Below, piece by piece: positions 27,575-36,137 of a stretch of DNA of 64,000 nucleotides. The DNA lies in contig DATGGU010000105.1 in NCBI GenBank assembly GCA_035308365.1, positions 1 through 64,000 on the forward strand. The letters run 5' to 3'. The first letter of the stretch is position 1. Each line of letters starts with the position of its first letter. This stretch comes from PALSA-505 sp035308365. GTDB lineage: Bacteria; Actinomycetota; Actinomycetes; Streptosporangiales; Streptosporangiaceae. Under the pieces are notes generated by a model, which was given only the letters and a program-made list of their open reading frames with translations, was not told the origin of the DNA and made no database searches. A program made the translations under genes and the position numbers.

Positions 27575-28423
27575 CTAGAACAGCACCGACATGAAGGTGT
27601 CGACCTCGTCGAAGCCGACCCGCTGGTAGGCGGCCCTGGCCGGGGTGTTGAAGTCGTTCACGTACAGCGACACCACCGGCGCGACGCTGCGCAGGGCCTC
27701 GGCGACCACGGCGGCGACACCCGGGGCGGCCAGCCCCCGGCCACGGTACTCCGGCCGTACCCAGACACCCTGGATCTGGCAGGCCTGCGGGGTGACGGCG
27801 CCGATCTCCGCCTTGAAGATCACCCGGCCATCCTCGATCCTGGCGAAGGCCCGTCCCGCACTGATCAGCTCGGCGACCCTGGCCCGGTAGCCGGCCCCGC
27901 CGTCGGGCCCCACCGGGGAAACGCCGACTTCCTCGGTGAACATGGCCACGCTGGCCGGGAACAGGACGTCGAGCTGGCCGGGCCGGACCCGGCGCACCAG
28001 CGGGTCGGGTGCCACCAGGGGCGGGCCGGAAATCGCCATCACGGGCTGCGACCTGCGCACCTCGCGGGGGCGGCTCCAGTACGGGGCCAGCAGCTCCCAG
28101 AGCTGCCCGATCGCGGGGGCGGGGCCGACCAGGGACGAGCAGCGCCTGCCCTGCGCCCGGGCCCGCCCGGCGAACGCGGCGATCGCCTCCGGGGTGGCCG
28201 CCACCGGGACCAGGTTCGCCCCGGCGTAGCACAGCGAGCTCAGCCGCCCGTCGCGCAGGTGACCCCACATCTGCGCGCCCAGCCTGGGTGGGTCCAGGCC
28301 GACCGCGCGCACCCTGGAGGCGACGAAGACGTTCACGACAGGATCGCGGTCGCAGATGGCCAGCACCTCGTCACGATCGCGATCACCGAGCAGGCGCACC
28401 GGGGCCGTCCACGGCGCCTTCAC
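27575..28423 (-). CDS. GNAT-family N-acetyltransferase with DUF4081
   Basis: A 282-aa protein from GTG 28423 (8 bp after GGAAGG). The N-terminal DUF4081 part (LGDRDRDEVLAICDRDPVVN, VFVASRVRAVGL) precedes a GNAT domain with IQGVWVRPEYRGRGLAAPGV (acetyl-CoA loop, near residues 212–231) and VSLYVNDFNTPARAAYQRVG near residue 252. In mycobacteria and Streptomyces this gene lies directly by ispG; here it is 6.4 kb from ispG. The acetylated substrate is unknown. Confidence 0.88.
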   Translation of the reverse strand: MKAPWTAPVRLLGDRDRDEVLAICDRDPVVNVFVASRVRAVGLDPPRLGAQMWGHLRDGRLSSLCYAGANLVPVAATPEAIAAFAGRARAQGRRCSSLVGPAPAIGQLWELLAPYWSRPREVRRSQPVMAISGPPLVAPDPLVRRVRPGQLDVLFPASVAMFTEEVGVSPVGPDGGAGYRARVAELISAGRAFARIEDGRVIFKAEIGAVTPQACQIQGVWVRPEYRGRGLAAPGVAAVVAEALRSVAPVVSLYVNDFNTPARAAYQRVGFDEVDTFMSVLF

Positions 28424-28466
28424 CCGTAGCACCCTTCCAGGGTATCGGTACCCCCGCGGCGCGTGG

Positions 28467-30062
28467 TCAGCCACCGGGTGACGGGGCGGGCAGGGCCGGG
28501 CAGCTCGCGTTGACCGCTCCGGGGCCACCGGCCTCCGGCAGCGCCCCGGTGGCCAGGTAGCGGTTCAGATAGCCGTTCACGCAGGTGTTCGGCGGGTACG
28601 ACAGCGACTGGCCGTGGTTGCCGCCGTTGCTGACCACGACCATCCGTGAGCTCGGCAGCAGCCGGTGCGCCTGCATGGCGCCGGCGTACGGGGTGGCCGG
28701 GTCGAGCGTGCCCTGGATCATCAGGATGCCGGGCAGCCCGCGGCCGTTGATCCGCAGCGGGTGGGATGGCCCGCGCACCGGCCAGAACGCGCAGGCGGCG
28801 TTGAACCAGGTGTTGTCCCAGGCCTGGTACGGCGCGGTCCGGTACACCCGCCGGGTGTCGCTGTTCCACTTCGCCCAGGAGCGCGGCCAGTTCACGTCGG
28901 AGCACTCGACGGCGTTGTAGACGGCGAACTCGTTCTCGGTCTGGGTGCCGTACTGGTTGTATTCGCTCACGAGCTGCCGGGCGGCGCCGCTGCGGTAGTA
29001 CGCGGACAGCGCCGTGGCCAGCCCGGGCCACAGGCTGTTCTCGTAGCCGCCCTGCAGGAACGTGTCGTCGAACTCGTCCGGGCCGATCATCGGGCCGGAC
29101 GGGCCGCGGATGGGGCCGGTCTCCAGGTGCGTGCGCACCCGGTTCCAGGCGCGGGCCACCTGCGCCACCGTGGAACCGAGGTGGTAGACGCTGTCGTAGC
29201 GGGCGGTCCAGGCGAAGAACGCGTTCATCCGGCCCTGGAAGGCGTAGTCCTGGTCGATGTTGTCCTGGTACCAGACGCCGCCGGGCCCGACCGTGCTGTC
29301 CAGCACCATCTGCCGCACCCGGTGCGGGAACAGGGTCGCGTACACCTGGCCCAGATAGGTGCCGTAGGAGTAGGCGAAGTAGCTGATCTGCCGCTGGCCG
29401 AGGGCGGCGCGGATGGAGTCCATGTCCTTCGCGGCGTCTACGGTCGTCATGTACGGCAGCATCCAGCCGAACGCCTTCTGGCAGTCCTGCGCGTACGTCT
29501 TCGCCCGGTTTTCCATCGCCGTCTCGGCCGCCTGGCTGGCCGGGATGTAGTCGGGCCGCACGCCGCGGAAGAAGCCCGGCTCGCAGCTCAGCGCGGGCAC
29601 GCTCGACCCGACGCCGCGCGGGTCGAAGCCGACGATCTCGTACTCCGACGCCACCGTGGGGTCGAGACCCTGGGCGACGTCGGCGGCGAGGGCCAGCCCG
29701 CTGCCCCCGGGACCACCCGGGTTGACCAGCAGCACGCCGCGGCGCTGGCCGGCCGGGGCGGTCGCCTGCACCCGGGACAGCGCCAGCGTGATCTTCCGGC
29801 CGCCTGGATGGCTGTAGTCCAGCGGCACCTGCAGGCTGGCGCATTGCATCTGGGCCCCGCCGCCCGGGCAGGAGTGCCAGCTCAGGCCGGTCCCGGCCGC
29901 GGCGCTGGCCGCGCCGGGCGACCTGCCCGGGCCGCCAGGGGCCGGGCCGGCGGAACTGCAGGCCGCCACGGCGAGCACGGCGGCCGTGGCGGCTGCGGCG
30001 GCCGGGCGCAGACGGCTGAAGCGCGGCGGGGTGCCCGCTCGGTGAAAGGGCATGGTTATCAT
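28467..30062 (-). CDS. Secreted alpha/beta hydrolase of the TAP-like peptidase type
   Basis: A 531-aa exported hydrolase. The N-terminus has a basic stretch, an Ala-rich hydrophobic core and a lipobox-like VAACSS near residues 32–37, so it is probably a lipoprotein. The catalytic domain shows VLLVNPGGPGGSGLA (oxyanion region), EIVGFDPRGVGSS and FAYSYGTYLGQVY near residues 222–234 with the nucleophile Ser. The C-terminal TAP-like domain has MIQGTLDPATPYAGA (acid) and NGGNHGQSL (His). Streptomyces homologues are tripeptidyl aminopeptidases; substrate here is inferred. Confidence 0.9.
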   Translation of the reverse strand: MITMPFHRAGTPPRFSRLRPAAAAATAAVLAVAACSSAGPAPGGPGRSPGAASAAAGTGLSWHSCPGGGAQMQCASLQVPLDYSHPGGRKITLALSRVQATAPAGQRRGVLLVNPGGPGGSGLALAADVAQGLDPTVASEYEIVGFDPRGVGSSVPALSCEPGFFRGVRPDYIPASQAAETAMENRAKTYAQDCQKAFGWMLPYMTTVDAAKDMDSIRAALGQRQISYFAYSYGTYLGQVYATLFPHRVRQMVLDSTVGPGGVWYQDNIDQDYAFQGRMNAFFAWTARYDSVYHLGSTVAQVARAWNRVRTHLETGPIRGPSGPMIGPDEFDDTFLQGGYENSLWPGLATALSAYYRSGAARQLVSEYNQYGTQTENEFAVYNAVECSDVNWPRSWAKWNSDTRRVYRTAPYQAWDNTWFNAACAFWPVRGPSHPLRINGRGLPGILMIQGTLDPATPYAGAMQAHRLLPSSRMVVVSNGGNHGQSLSYPPNTCVNGYLNRYLATGALPEAGGPGAVNASCPALPAPSPGG

Positions 30063-30108
30063 CTTGCCGGATCGCCGGGCCGGGAATGACCGGCGGCCGG
30101 CCGTTGCC

Positions 30109-30912
30109 TCATGCGCTGCGCTGGCGTTCCTCCAGGGCCTTTCGGTACTCGGCGACCACCAGGTTGGTGAGTTCGGTCACCGAGGTCTCGCTCGCGGTCC
30201 TGTCCAGCGTGATCCTGCCCTGCTGGAGCAGGTTGACCCGGTCGCAGACCTCCAGTACCTGCGCGTAGTTGTGCGCGATGATGATCACCGAGACGTCGCC
30301 GCTGCGCTTCAGATCCTGCACAATGTCGAGGATCATCGCCCCTTCCTTGACGCCCATGGCGGCCAGCGGCTCGTCCAGCAGCAGGATCTTGGCGTCCGAG
30401 TGGACGGAGCGGGCGACCGCGATGGCCTGGCGCTGGCCGCCGGACAGCGCGGCGACGTCGGCGTCCACCGAGGGGATCTTCACCCCCATCTCATCCAGGT
30501 ACTGCCGGGTGAGCCGCCGCATGGTCTTGTTGCTGAGCAGCGGCCAGCGGACCCTTTCCCGGTTGAGGAACATGTTGTGGTAGACGCTGAGCTGGTTGAC
30601 CAGCGCGAGGTCCTGGTAGACGGCGTCGATGCCGAGCGAGCGGGCATGGTCCACCGACTTGAGCGTGATCTCGTGCCCGTCCAGCAGGATCCGCCCCGAG
30701 GTGGGCTGCTGGAACCCACAGAGGATCTTCAGCAGGGTGGACTTGCCCGCGCCGTTGTCGCCGATGAGGCCGAGCACCTCGCCCTTGGCGAGATGCAGGT
30801 TCACGTCGATGAGGGCGGTCACCGCACCGTAGCGCTTGGCGATGTGCTCGACCCGCAGCACATCGGTGACCTGGCCGTCTGGCTGCTCGGTGCGCACCGG
30901 ATCTGTGGTCAT
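30109..30912 (-). CDS. Sugar ABC transporter ATP-binding protein, single-domain (FrcA-like)
   Basis: A 267-aa ATPase of a CUT2-type sugar importer. It has one nucleotide-binding domain: GDNGAGKSTLLKILCG (Walker A, near residues 50–65), LSGGQRQAIAVARS (signature), ILLLDEPLAAMG (Walker B) and VIIIAHNYAQ (H loop). Most CUT2 ATPases are double-domain; a single domain is known for FrcA-type systems. ATG 30912 overlaps the permease stop by 4 bp. The gene order binding protein–permease–ATPase matches frcBCA. Confidence 0.93.
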   Translation of the reverse strand: MTTDPVRTEQPDGQVTDVLRVEHIAKRYGAVTALIDVNLHLAKGEVLGLIGDNGAGKSTLLKILCGFQQPTSGRILLDGHEITLKSVDHARSLGIDAVYQDLALVNQLSVYHNMFLNRERVRWPLLSNKTMRRLTRQYLDEMGVKIPSVDADVAALSGGQRQAIAVARSVHSDAKILLLDEPLAAMGVKEGAMILDIVQDLKRSGDVSVIIIAHNYAQVLEVCDRVNLLQQGRITLDRTASETSVTELTNLVVAEYRKALEERQRSA

Positions 30913-31985
30913 CGGATTCTCCCTGCGGCGCGTACCCTGGCGAGTTGCACGTTGGCGATCATGGCGATCAGGATGGCGGCACCGAAGTAGATCTGCTCCG
31001 GGTAGGCGCTGATCCCGATTACGTTGAAGCCGTCGACCAGGACCGCCAGCACGGCCGCGCCGAGGAACGCGCCGATCATGGTGCCGGAGCCGCCCAGCAT
31101 CGCGGTGCCACCGATGACCGCCGCCGCGACCGCGTAGAACATCGGCTGGTAGGCGGAGCCGCCGGAGAACGTGTCGATGATGCCGGTCTGGAACGCGATC
31201 TGGACGCCGACGAACGCGCCGAGCATGCCGGTGAGCATGAAGTTCCCGTACTTGATCCTGGCCACGTTGATGCCGGCCTCGGCCGCCCCCAGAGCGTTGC
31301 CACCGACCGCGATCGTGTGCAGGCCCCACCGGGTACGCCGGAGCAGCATGTGGAACAGCGCGGTGAGGATGACCGCCCAGACGATCTCGGACCAGGCGTA
31401 GGTGCCGATCCAGTGGCCGATGCCCGTCACGGCGGGCGGAATGCTCGCCTGCGTCCCGTGCGAGGTGGTCAGGATGAGACCGGCCAGCACGAATCCGGTG
31501 CCCAGGGTGGTGACGAAGGACGGCAGCCCGAGGGTGACGGTGAAGAAGGCGTTGATCCAGCCGATGACCCCGCCGAACACCACCGCGAGGATGATCCCCA
31601 GGATGCCTGGCACGTGCCAGTAGTCGATCATGAAGTGCATCATGAACGGCGCGAAGGCGTAGGTGAACCCGACCGACAGGTCGATCTCCCCGCAGATCAG
31701 CAGCAGCACCTCGCCAAGCGCGATGATGATGATCGGCGCCGCGTACTGGGTCAGGTTGATCAGGTCGATCTTGGTGAAGAACGTGGAACGGCCCGCCGAT
31801 GAGATGACCCCGAAGTAGAGGATCAGCAGCACGACGACCACGAACACGGTCGCCTCGCGCTGCTTCATCAGAAAGATTCCCGCACCCCGCAGGCGGCCTG
31901 TTATGCCGTTCCTGGCGACGGGGCCGCCGGGCGGTTCGCCCGCCACCCGCGGCGCGTCCTGGATGGTGTCGCTCACCTCGGCCAC
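30909..31985 (-). CDS. Sugar ABC transporter permease (RbsC/FrcC family)
   Basis: A 358-aa integral membrane protein with about 8–10 hydrophobic segments, e.g. ATVFVVVVLLILYFGVIS (near residues 45–62) and YAAPIIIIALGEVLLLICG. Family motifs are GEIDLSVGFTYAF near residue 105, TLGTGFVLAGL and AVAAAVIGGTAMLGGSGTMI near residues 285–304. It lies between the binding protein and the ATPase; the 125-bp spacer to the binding-protein gene holds no gene. Confidence 0.94.
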   Translation of the reverse strand: MAEVSDTIQDAPRVAGEPPGGPVARNGITGRLRGAGIFLMKQREATVFVVVVLLILYFGVISSAGRSTFFTKIDLINLTQYAAPIIIIALGEVLLLICGEIDLSVGFTYAFAPFMMHFMIDYWHVPGILGIILAVVFGGVIGWINAFFTVTLGLPSFVTTLGTGFVLAGLILTTSHGTQASIPPAVTGIGHWIGTYAWSEIVWAVILTALFHMLLRRTRWGLHTIAVGGNALGAAEAGINVARIKYGNFMLTGMLGAFVGVQIAFQTGIIDTFSGGSAYQPMFYAVAAAVIGGTAMLGGSGTMIGAFLGAAVLAVLVDGFNVIGISAYPEQIYFGAAILIAMIANVQLARVRAAGRIR

Positions 31986-32110
31986 TCCTCCCGTGCAAAT
32001 CAGATAGCGCGCCGGCGCCCGCTACCGGCCTGTGGTCGGTTCACAGGCTCAGTATCCGGCGCCGGCGGCTCTCACTCGCTCTATGACTAGGTTCCCGGAC
32101 GCGCGGCGCG

Positions 32111-33289
32111 TCAGGTGCTGGTCGTGGCGATCGGGTTCTGGATCGGCCCGGAGCGCGGGACGAGCGTGGGCTTGCTGGCACCGGTCGAACCCTCATAGGT
32201 GGTCGAGTTCTTCAGGTACGGCTGGACGTTGGACTTGGTGACGAACGTCAGGCCGGTGTCGGTGTCCGGCGGCAGCACCAGCCCGCCGGTCAGGTTGAAC
32301 ATGTACAGGTAGAGCACCGGCAGGAAGCCCTGCAGGTACGGGTCCTGGTTGATGGTGAAGTCGAGCTGGCCGGCCTGGATGGCGTTCAGCGTGCCCGGGG
32401 TCAGGTCGAATCCGCCGGCCGGGATCTTGAGGCCCTCGGTGGTCAGGGCCGGGCCGAGCAGCTCGGTCGAGCCGGCGTCCACGGCGCAGGCCGCGACCAG
32501 GCCCGACTTGTTGCCGGTCAGGTACCCCTTCTCGGCCGTGCCTTCCTGGGAGGTCGACGCGCCGGTCGCCTGCATGTGCACGGTGTAGCCGGCCGGGGTG
32601 AGCACGGAGGCCGCGCCGTCGTAGCGAGGCTGGATGTTGGCGCTGCCCGGGGTGGCGATGAAGATGACCACCTTGCCCGGGTGCGGGGCCAGGGCCTTGA
32701 TCCGCGCCCCCATCTGCTGGCCGGACAGGTAGAGCGCCTGGCCGACGTAGCAGAGCCGGTTGGTGCCGGGGGTCGGCACACCCTTGAGGATGGGCCCGTC
32801 GGCGTTGTAGCTGACCACCGGGATCCCGGCGTTCATCGCCTTCGCCACCGGGATCTGGAACGTCGTGTCGGTGGGGGCGCTGTTGATCACCGTGGTCGCG
32901 ATGCCGGCGGCCTTTCCTGCGATCGCGGTGTCGATGTAGGACACCATCTCCGCCGGGATGGAGCCCGCGGAGCCGCCCCACTTCGGTGTGGGCAGGCCGA
33001 GCAGCGTGGCGGCGTCCTTCATGCCGAACTGGGTGGGGACGAAGAACAGGTTCGTGGTGACGTGGTTGACGAACCAGAACTGCCAGGCCGGCGTCTTCGG
33101 GAAGTTACCGACCGCACCCTTGGTGGCGGCGCTGGTGGGGCTGGACGATCCACACGCCGTCAGCAGGGCGGACGCGGCAGCGGACACGCTGAGCAGGCCG
33201 GCCCCCTCCAGCAGACGCCGGCGAGTCGGCGAGTCCTTCATGTTGAGAGTCTCGATAGCTTCGTCGACCTTGGGGTCGATCTTTTTCAT
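32111..33289 (-). CDS. Sugar ABC transporter substrate-binding lipoprotein
   Basis: A 392-aa periplasmic-binding-protein-like lipoprotein. The N-terminus combines twin arginines (SPTRRRLLEGAGLL) with a lipobox LTACGSS near residues 43–49, so Tat export plus lipidation is likely. The fold is peripheral-binding type 1, with VVSYNADGPILKG, IFIATPGSANIQPRYDGA and AGGFDLTPGTLNAIQAGQLD. The sugar is not predictable by eye. Its 5' region contains three 30-bp repeats and it is divergent from a DeoR-type regulator 593 bp away. Confidence 0.92.
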   Translation of the reverse strand: MKKIDPKVDEAIETLNMKDSPTRRRLLEGAGLLSVSAAASALLTACGSSSPTSAATKGAVGNFPKTPAWQFWFVNHVTTNLFFVPTQFGMKDAATLLGLPTPKWGGSAGSIPAEMVSYIDTAIAGKAAGIATTVINSAPTDTTFQIPVAKAMNAGIPVVSYNADGPILKGVPTPGTNRLCYVGQALYLSGQQMGARIKALAPHPGKVVIFIATPGSANIQPRYDGAASVLTPAGYTVHMQATGASTSQEGTAEKGYLTGNKSGLVAACAVDAGSTELLGPALTTEGLKIPAGGFDLTPGTLNAIQAGQLDFTINQDPYLQGFLPVLYLYMFNLTGGLVLPPDTDTGLTFVTKSNVQPYLKNSTTYEGSTGASKPTLVPRSGPIQNPIATTST

Positions 33290-33363
33290 CTTGGACCTCC
33301 AGGGAAGTATTCAGGGCAGGGCGTTGCCCCGTGTCGCCGCGAGCCGACGGCGGGCGGAGGAAG

Positions 33364-33453
33364 TGCCGTTGGGCATGGTTCCGGCAAGTTGAGCGCCGTG
33401 GGGTGTGGTTCCGGCAAATCAAGCGCCGTAGGGTGTGGTTCCGGCAAGTTGAG
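33364..33453. repeat. Three 30-bp tandem repeats upstream of the sugar-binding protein gene
   Basis: Units 33364–33393, 33394–33423 and 33424–33453 share GCCGT.GGG..TGGTTCCGGCAA.T.AAGC/GAG. They lie 75–165 bp upstream of the binding-protein ATG. As the period is a multiple of three, a minus-strand frame shows LPEPHPTAL repeats, but no coding support exists. Stacked operators for the sugar regulon are one possible role. Confidence 0.88.
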
Positions 33454-33755
33454 TACTGCCATCATCGGATGAATACGGGTAAAGCGGACACCACCGCGAG
33501 CGGTGCCCCTACTGCTGAGCCAGACCGCGTTGTCCCGTTGTGGCGGGGGGTCGGCCGGCTTCGTCTGAGCCGTGTCTGGCCGCATAGCCCGCCCTCGCCT
33601 CGAACCGGTCTCCCGGGAAATCATCGGATGACCCGAATGCCGTCTGACGCTAAGACTGGCCATGATCGAATGTCAAGGCGACAGGCTGGGCGAACTCGGG
33701 TCAAGATCACGGCATCACCTGATTGAGCTGGGGTGGGGCTCAACATGTCCCAACA

Positions 33756-33769
33756 TGTTAACGCTAACA
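33756..33769. promoter_or_regulatory. LacI-type operator-like palindrome
   Basis: TGTTAACGCTAACA is palindromic at 12 of 14 positions and closely resembles the TGTTAGCGCTAACA operators of LacI/GalR-family sugar regulators. It lies 114 bp ahead of the DeoR-type gene in the 593-bp divergent region. AACATGT is repeated just before it (33742–33748 and 33753–33759). The rest of the region has no gene that I can support. Confidence 0.6.
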
Positions 33770-33882
33770 AGTCGCCGTAGAGCAACACTTACGAAACACA
33801 ATTTAAACGTCGCCATGTAGGCTCACAACAGCCGCGCGGGACTGGTGACCCGAAGAGGTGGTTCCCCGGCGGAGGGGGAAGG

Positions 33883-34689
33883 ATGCTGGCCAGGCAGCGG
33901 CAGTCGGTCATCCTGCGGACCGTGCGCAGCGACGGCAGCGCACGGGTCAGCGACCTCACTCAGAAGCTGGGCGTCTCGGACATGACAATCCGGCGTGACC
34001 TGGAGGTTCTGGCCAGGACCGGTCTCATCGAGAAGGTGCACGGCGGCGCCGTGCTGCCCGGCGTCCCGAGCAGTCACGAGCCCGGCTTCGAGGCGAAGTC
34101 GGTCCGGGAGCTGCCGGAGAAGGCGATGATCGCGAAGGCGGCGGCCCGCCTGGTGATGCCCGGGGCGGCCGTGGCGCTGTCGGCGGGCACGACCACCTAT
34201 GCGCTGGCCGAGCAGCTGTTCTCGGTGCCCGGCCTCACGGTGGTGACGAACTCCATGCGGGTGGCCAGCCTGCTGCGCGCCGCACCGGCGGACGGGCCGG
34301 ACGGTCACGGCTCCGGGCCCGCCTCGGTCGTTCTCACCGGGGGGGTACGGACGCCCTCGGAGGCACTGGTCGGCCCGATCGCCGACCTGGCCATCCGGTC
34401 GCTCCACTTCGACCTGCTGTTCCTCGGCTGCCACGGGATCGACCCTTCGGCCGGGCTGACAACGCCGAACCTGGCCGAATCGGAAACCAACCGCGCCTTC
34501 GTGCGTTCGGCCCGCCGGGTGATCGTCGTCGCCGACCACACCAAGTGGGGCATCGTCGGGCTGAGCTCGTTCGCCGACCTGGACGAGGTGGACACCCTGG
34601 TCACCGACGAGCAGTTCCCGCCGGAGGCCCGCAGCCAGGTCGCCGACCGGGTGGGGCAGCTCATCATCGCCGATGCCACCATCGGTTAA
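33883..34689 (+). CDS. DeoR-family transcription regulator
   Basis: A 268-aa sugar-metabolism regulator. The N-terminal HTH has RQSVILRTVRSDGSARVSDL, TQKLGVSDMTIRRDLEVLAR and KVHGGAVL (near residues 5–58), typical of DeoR/GlpR. The effector domain shows LSAGTTTYALAEQL near residues 100–113 and LFLGCHGIDPSAGLTTPNLA near residue 181. ATG 33883 follows GGAGGGGGAAGG. It is divergent from the sugar ABC operon and most likely controls it in response to a phosphorylated sugar. Confidence 0.93.
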   Translation: MLARQRQSVILRTVRSDGSARVSDLTQKLGVSDMTIRRDLEVLARTGLIEKVHGGAVLPGVPSSHEPGFEAKSVRELPEKAMIAKAAARLVMPGAAVALSAGTTTYALAEQLFSVPGLTVVTNSMRVASLLRAAPADGPDGHGSGPASVVLTGGVRTPSEALVGPIADLAIRSLHFDLLFLGCHGIDPSAGLTTPNLAESETNRAFVRSARRVIVVADHTKWGIVGLSSFADLDEVDTLVTDEQFPPEARSQVADRVGQLIIADATIG

Positions 34690-34835
34690 TTGGCCGGTGA
34701 CTTTCCACCGCCGAATCTTGGTCAATCCTTTACTAGCAGATAGTTCCGGTATTGCGAAACGTGCGGTGAACCGTAATGAAGTGAAAGTCATAAAACCTGG
34801 CCGAGACGGCTTCCTCCGCGGCCGCGAGTTTCCGG

Positions 34836-35999
34836 TCAGGAGACGGTGACCTCGGGGGTGCCCGTGGCGCTGGAGCCCTCCTGCAGCTCGGCCAGCTTCA
34901 TGGCCTCTTCGATCAAGGTCTCCACGATCTGTGACTCGGGCACGGTCTTGATGACCTGGCCCTTGACGAAGATCTGGCCCTTGCCGTTGCCCGAGGCCAC
35001 GCCCAGGTCGGCCTCCCGCGCTTCACCCGGGCCGTTGACCACGCAGCCCATCACCGCGACCCGCAGCGGCACCTCCATGCCCTGCAGGCCCGCGGTCACC
35101 TGCTCGGCCAGCGTGTACACGTCCACCTGAGCGCGGCCGCAGGACGGGCAGGACACGATCTCCAGGCCGCGCTCGCGCAGCCCCAGCGCCTCCAGGATCG
35201 CGATGCCGACCTTGACCTCCTCGACCGGCGGCGCCGACAGCGACACCCGGATCGTGTCCCCGATCCCCTCGGCCAGCAGCGCGCCGAAGGCCACGGCCGA
35301 CTTGACCGTGCCCTGGAAGGCGGGACCCGCCTCGGTCACGCCGAGGTGCAGCGGGTAGTCGCACTGCTCGGCCAGCTGCCGGTAAGCGTTGATCATCACC
35401 ACCGGGTCGTGGTGCTTGACCGAGATCTTGATGTCGGTGAAGCCGTGTTCCTCGAACAGCGAGCATTCCCACAGCGCCGACTCCACCAGCGCCTCGGCGG
35501 TCGCCTTGCCGTACTTGGCCAGCAGCCGCTTGTCCAGCGAGCCCGCGTTCACACCGATCCGGATCGGCACCCCGGCCGCCGAGGCGGCCTTGGCTATCTC
35601 GGCCACCTTGTCGTCGAACGCCTTGATGTTGCCGGGGTTCACCCGGACCGCCGCGCAGCCCGCGTCGATCGCGGCGAACACGTACTTCGGCTGGAAGTGG
35701 ATGTCGGCGATGACCGGGATCTGCGACTTGCGCGCGATCGCCGGCAGGGCGTCGGCGTCGTCCTGGGACGGGACGGCGACCCTGACGATCTGGCAGCCGG
35801 TCGCGGTCAGCTCGGCGATCTGCTGCAGGGTGGCGTTCACGTCCGCGGTCAGCGTGGTGGTCATCGACTGAACGGAGACGGGCGCGCCGCCGCCCACCGG
35901 TACGGCGTGCGGTCCCTTGCCCACCATGATCTGGCGGGACTTCCTGCGGGTCGCGAGCGGGGTGGGAGGGGTCTGGGGCATGCCAAGATCCACGGTCAT
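34836..35999 (-). CDS. ispG: 4-hydroxy-3-methylbut-2-en-1-yl diphosphate synthase (IspG/GcpE)
   Basis: [4Fe-4S] enzyme of the MEP isoprenoid pathway. From ATG 35999 the product is 387 aa, the usual actinobacterial length; the frame is open to 36089 but that extension is not family-like. PVSVQSMTTTLTADVNAT is near residues 41–58 and RVNPGNIKAFD near residue 118. The cluster ligands lie in VSCPSCGRAQVD and VMGCVVNGPGEAREADLG near the C-terminus. It precedes rip1 and dxr in the conserved dxr–rip1–ispG order. Confidence 0.97.
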   Translation of the reverse strand: MTVDLGMPQTPPTPLATRRKSRQIMVGKGPHAVPVGGGAPVSVQSMTTTLTADVNATLQQIAELTATGCQIVRVAVPSQDDADALPAIARKSQIPVIADIHFQPKYVFAAIDAGCAAVRVNPGNIKAFDDKVAEIAKAASAAGVPIRIGVNAGSLDKRLLAKYGKATAEALVESALWECSLFEEHGFTDIKISVKHHDPVVMINAYRQLAEQCDYPLHLGVTEAGPAFQGTVKSAVAFGALLAEGIGDTIRVSLSAPPVEEVKVGIAILEALGLRERGLEIVSCPSCGRAQVDVYTLAEQVTAGLQGMEVPLRVAVMGCVVNGPGEAREADLGVASGNGKGQIFVKGQVIKTVPESQIVETLIEEAMKLAELQEGSSATGTPEVTVS

Positions 36000-36137
36000 G
36001 ATGCCGGTCGCCTCACTGTGTTGAATTCGAAATTTCGGGTTCGTCAAAGGACTCGCTTCGGTTGCTGCGGTCGCCGCTCGCACCGCCACTCGGACAGGCC
36101 CACGGGCCTGCCCTCGCTAGCCGGTTCTGACGAACCC

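Noticed and set aside
33286..33663. Minus-strand frame with LPEPHPTAL repeats upstream of the sugar-binding protein gene
   Set aside because: The repeat is a 30-bp DNA array in a promoter region; the frame has no ribosome-binding site or domain.
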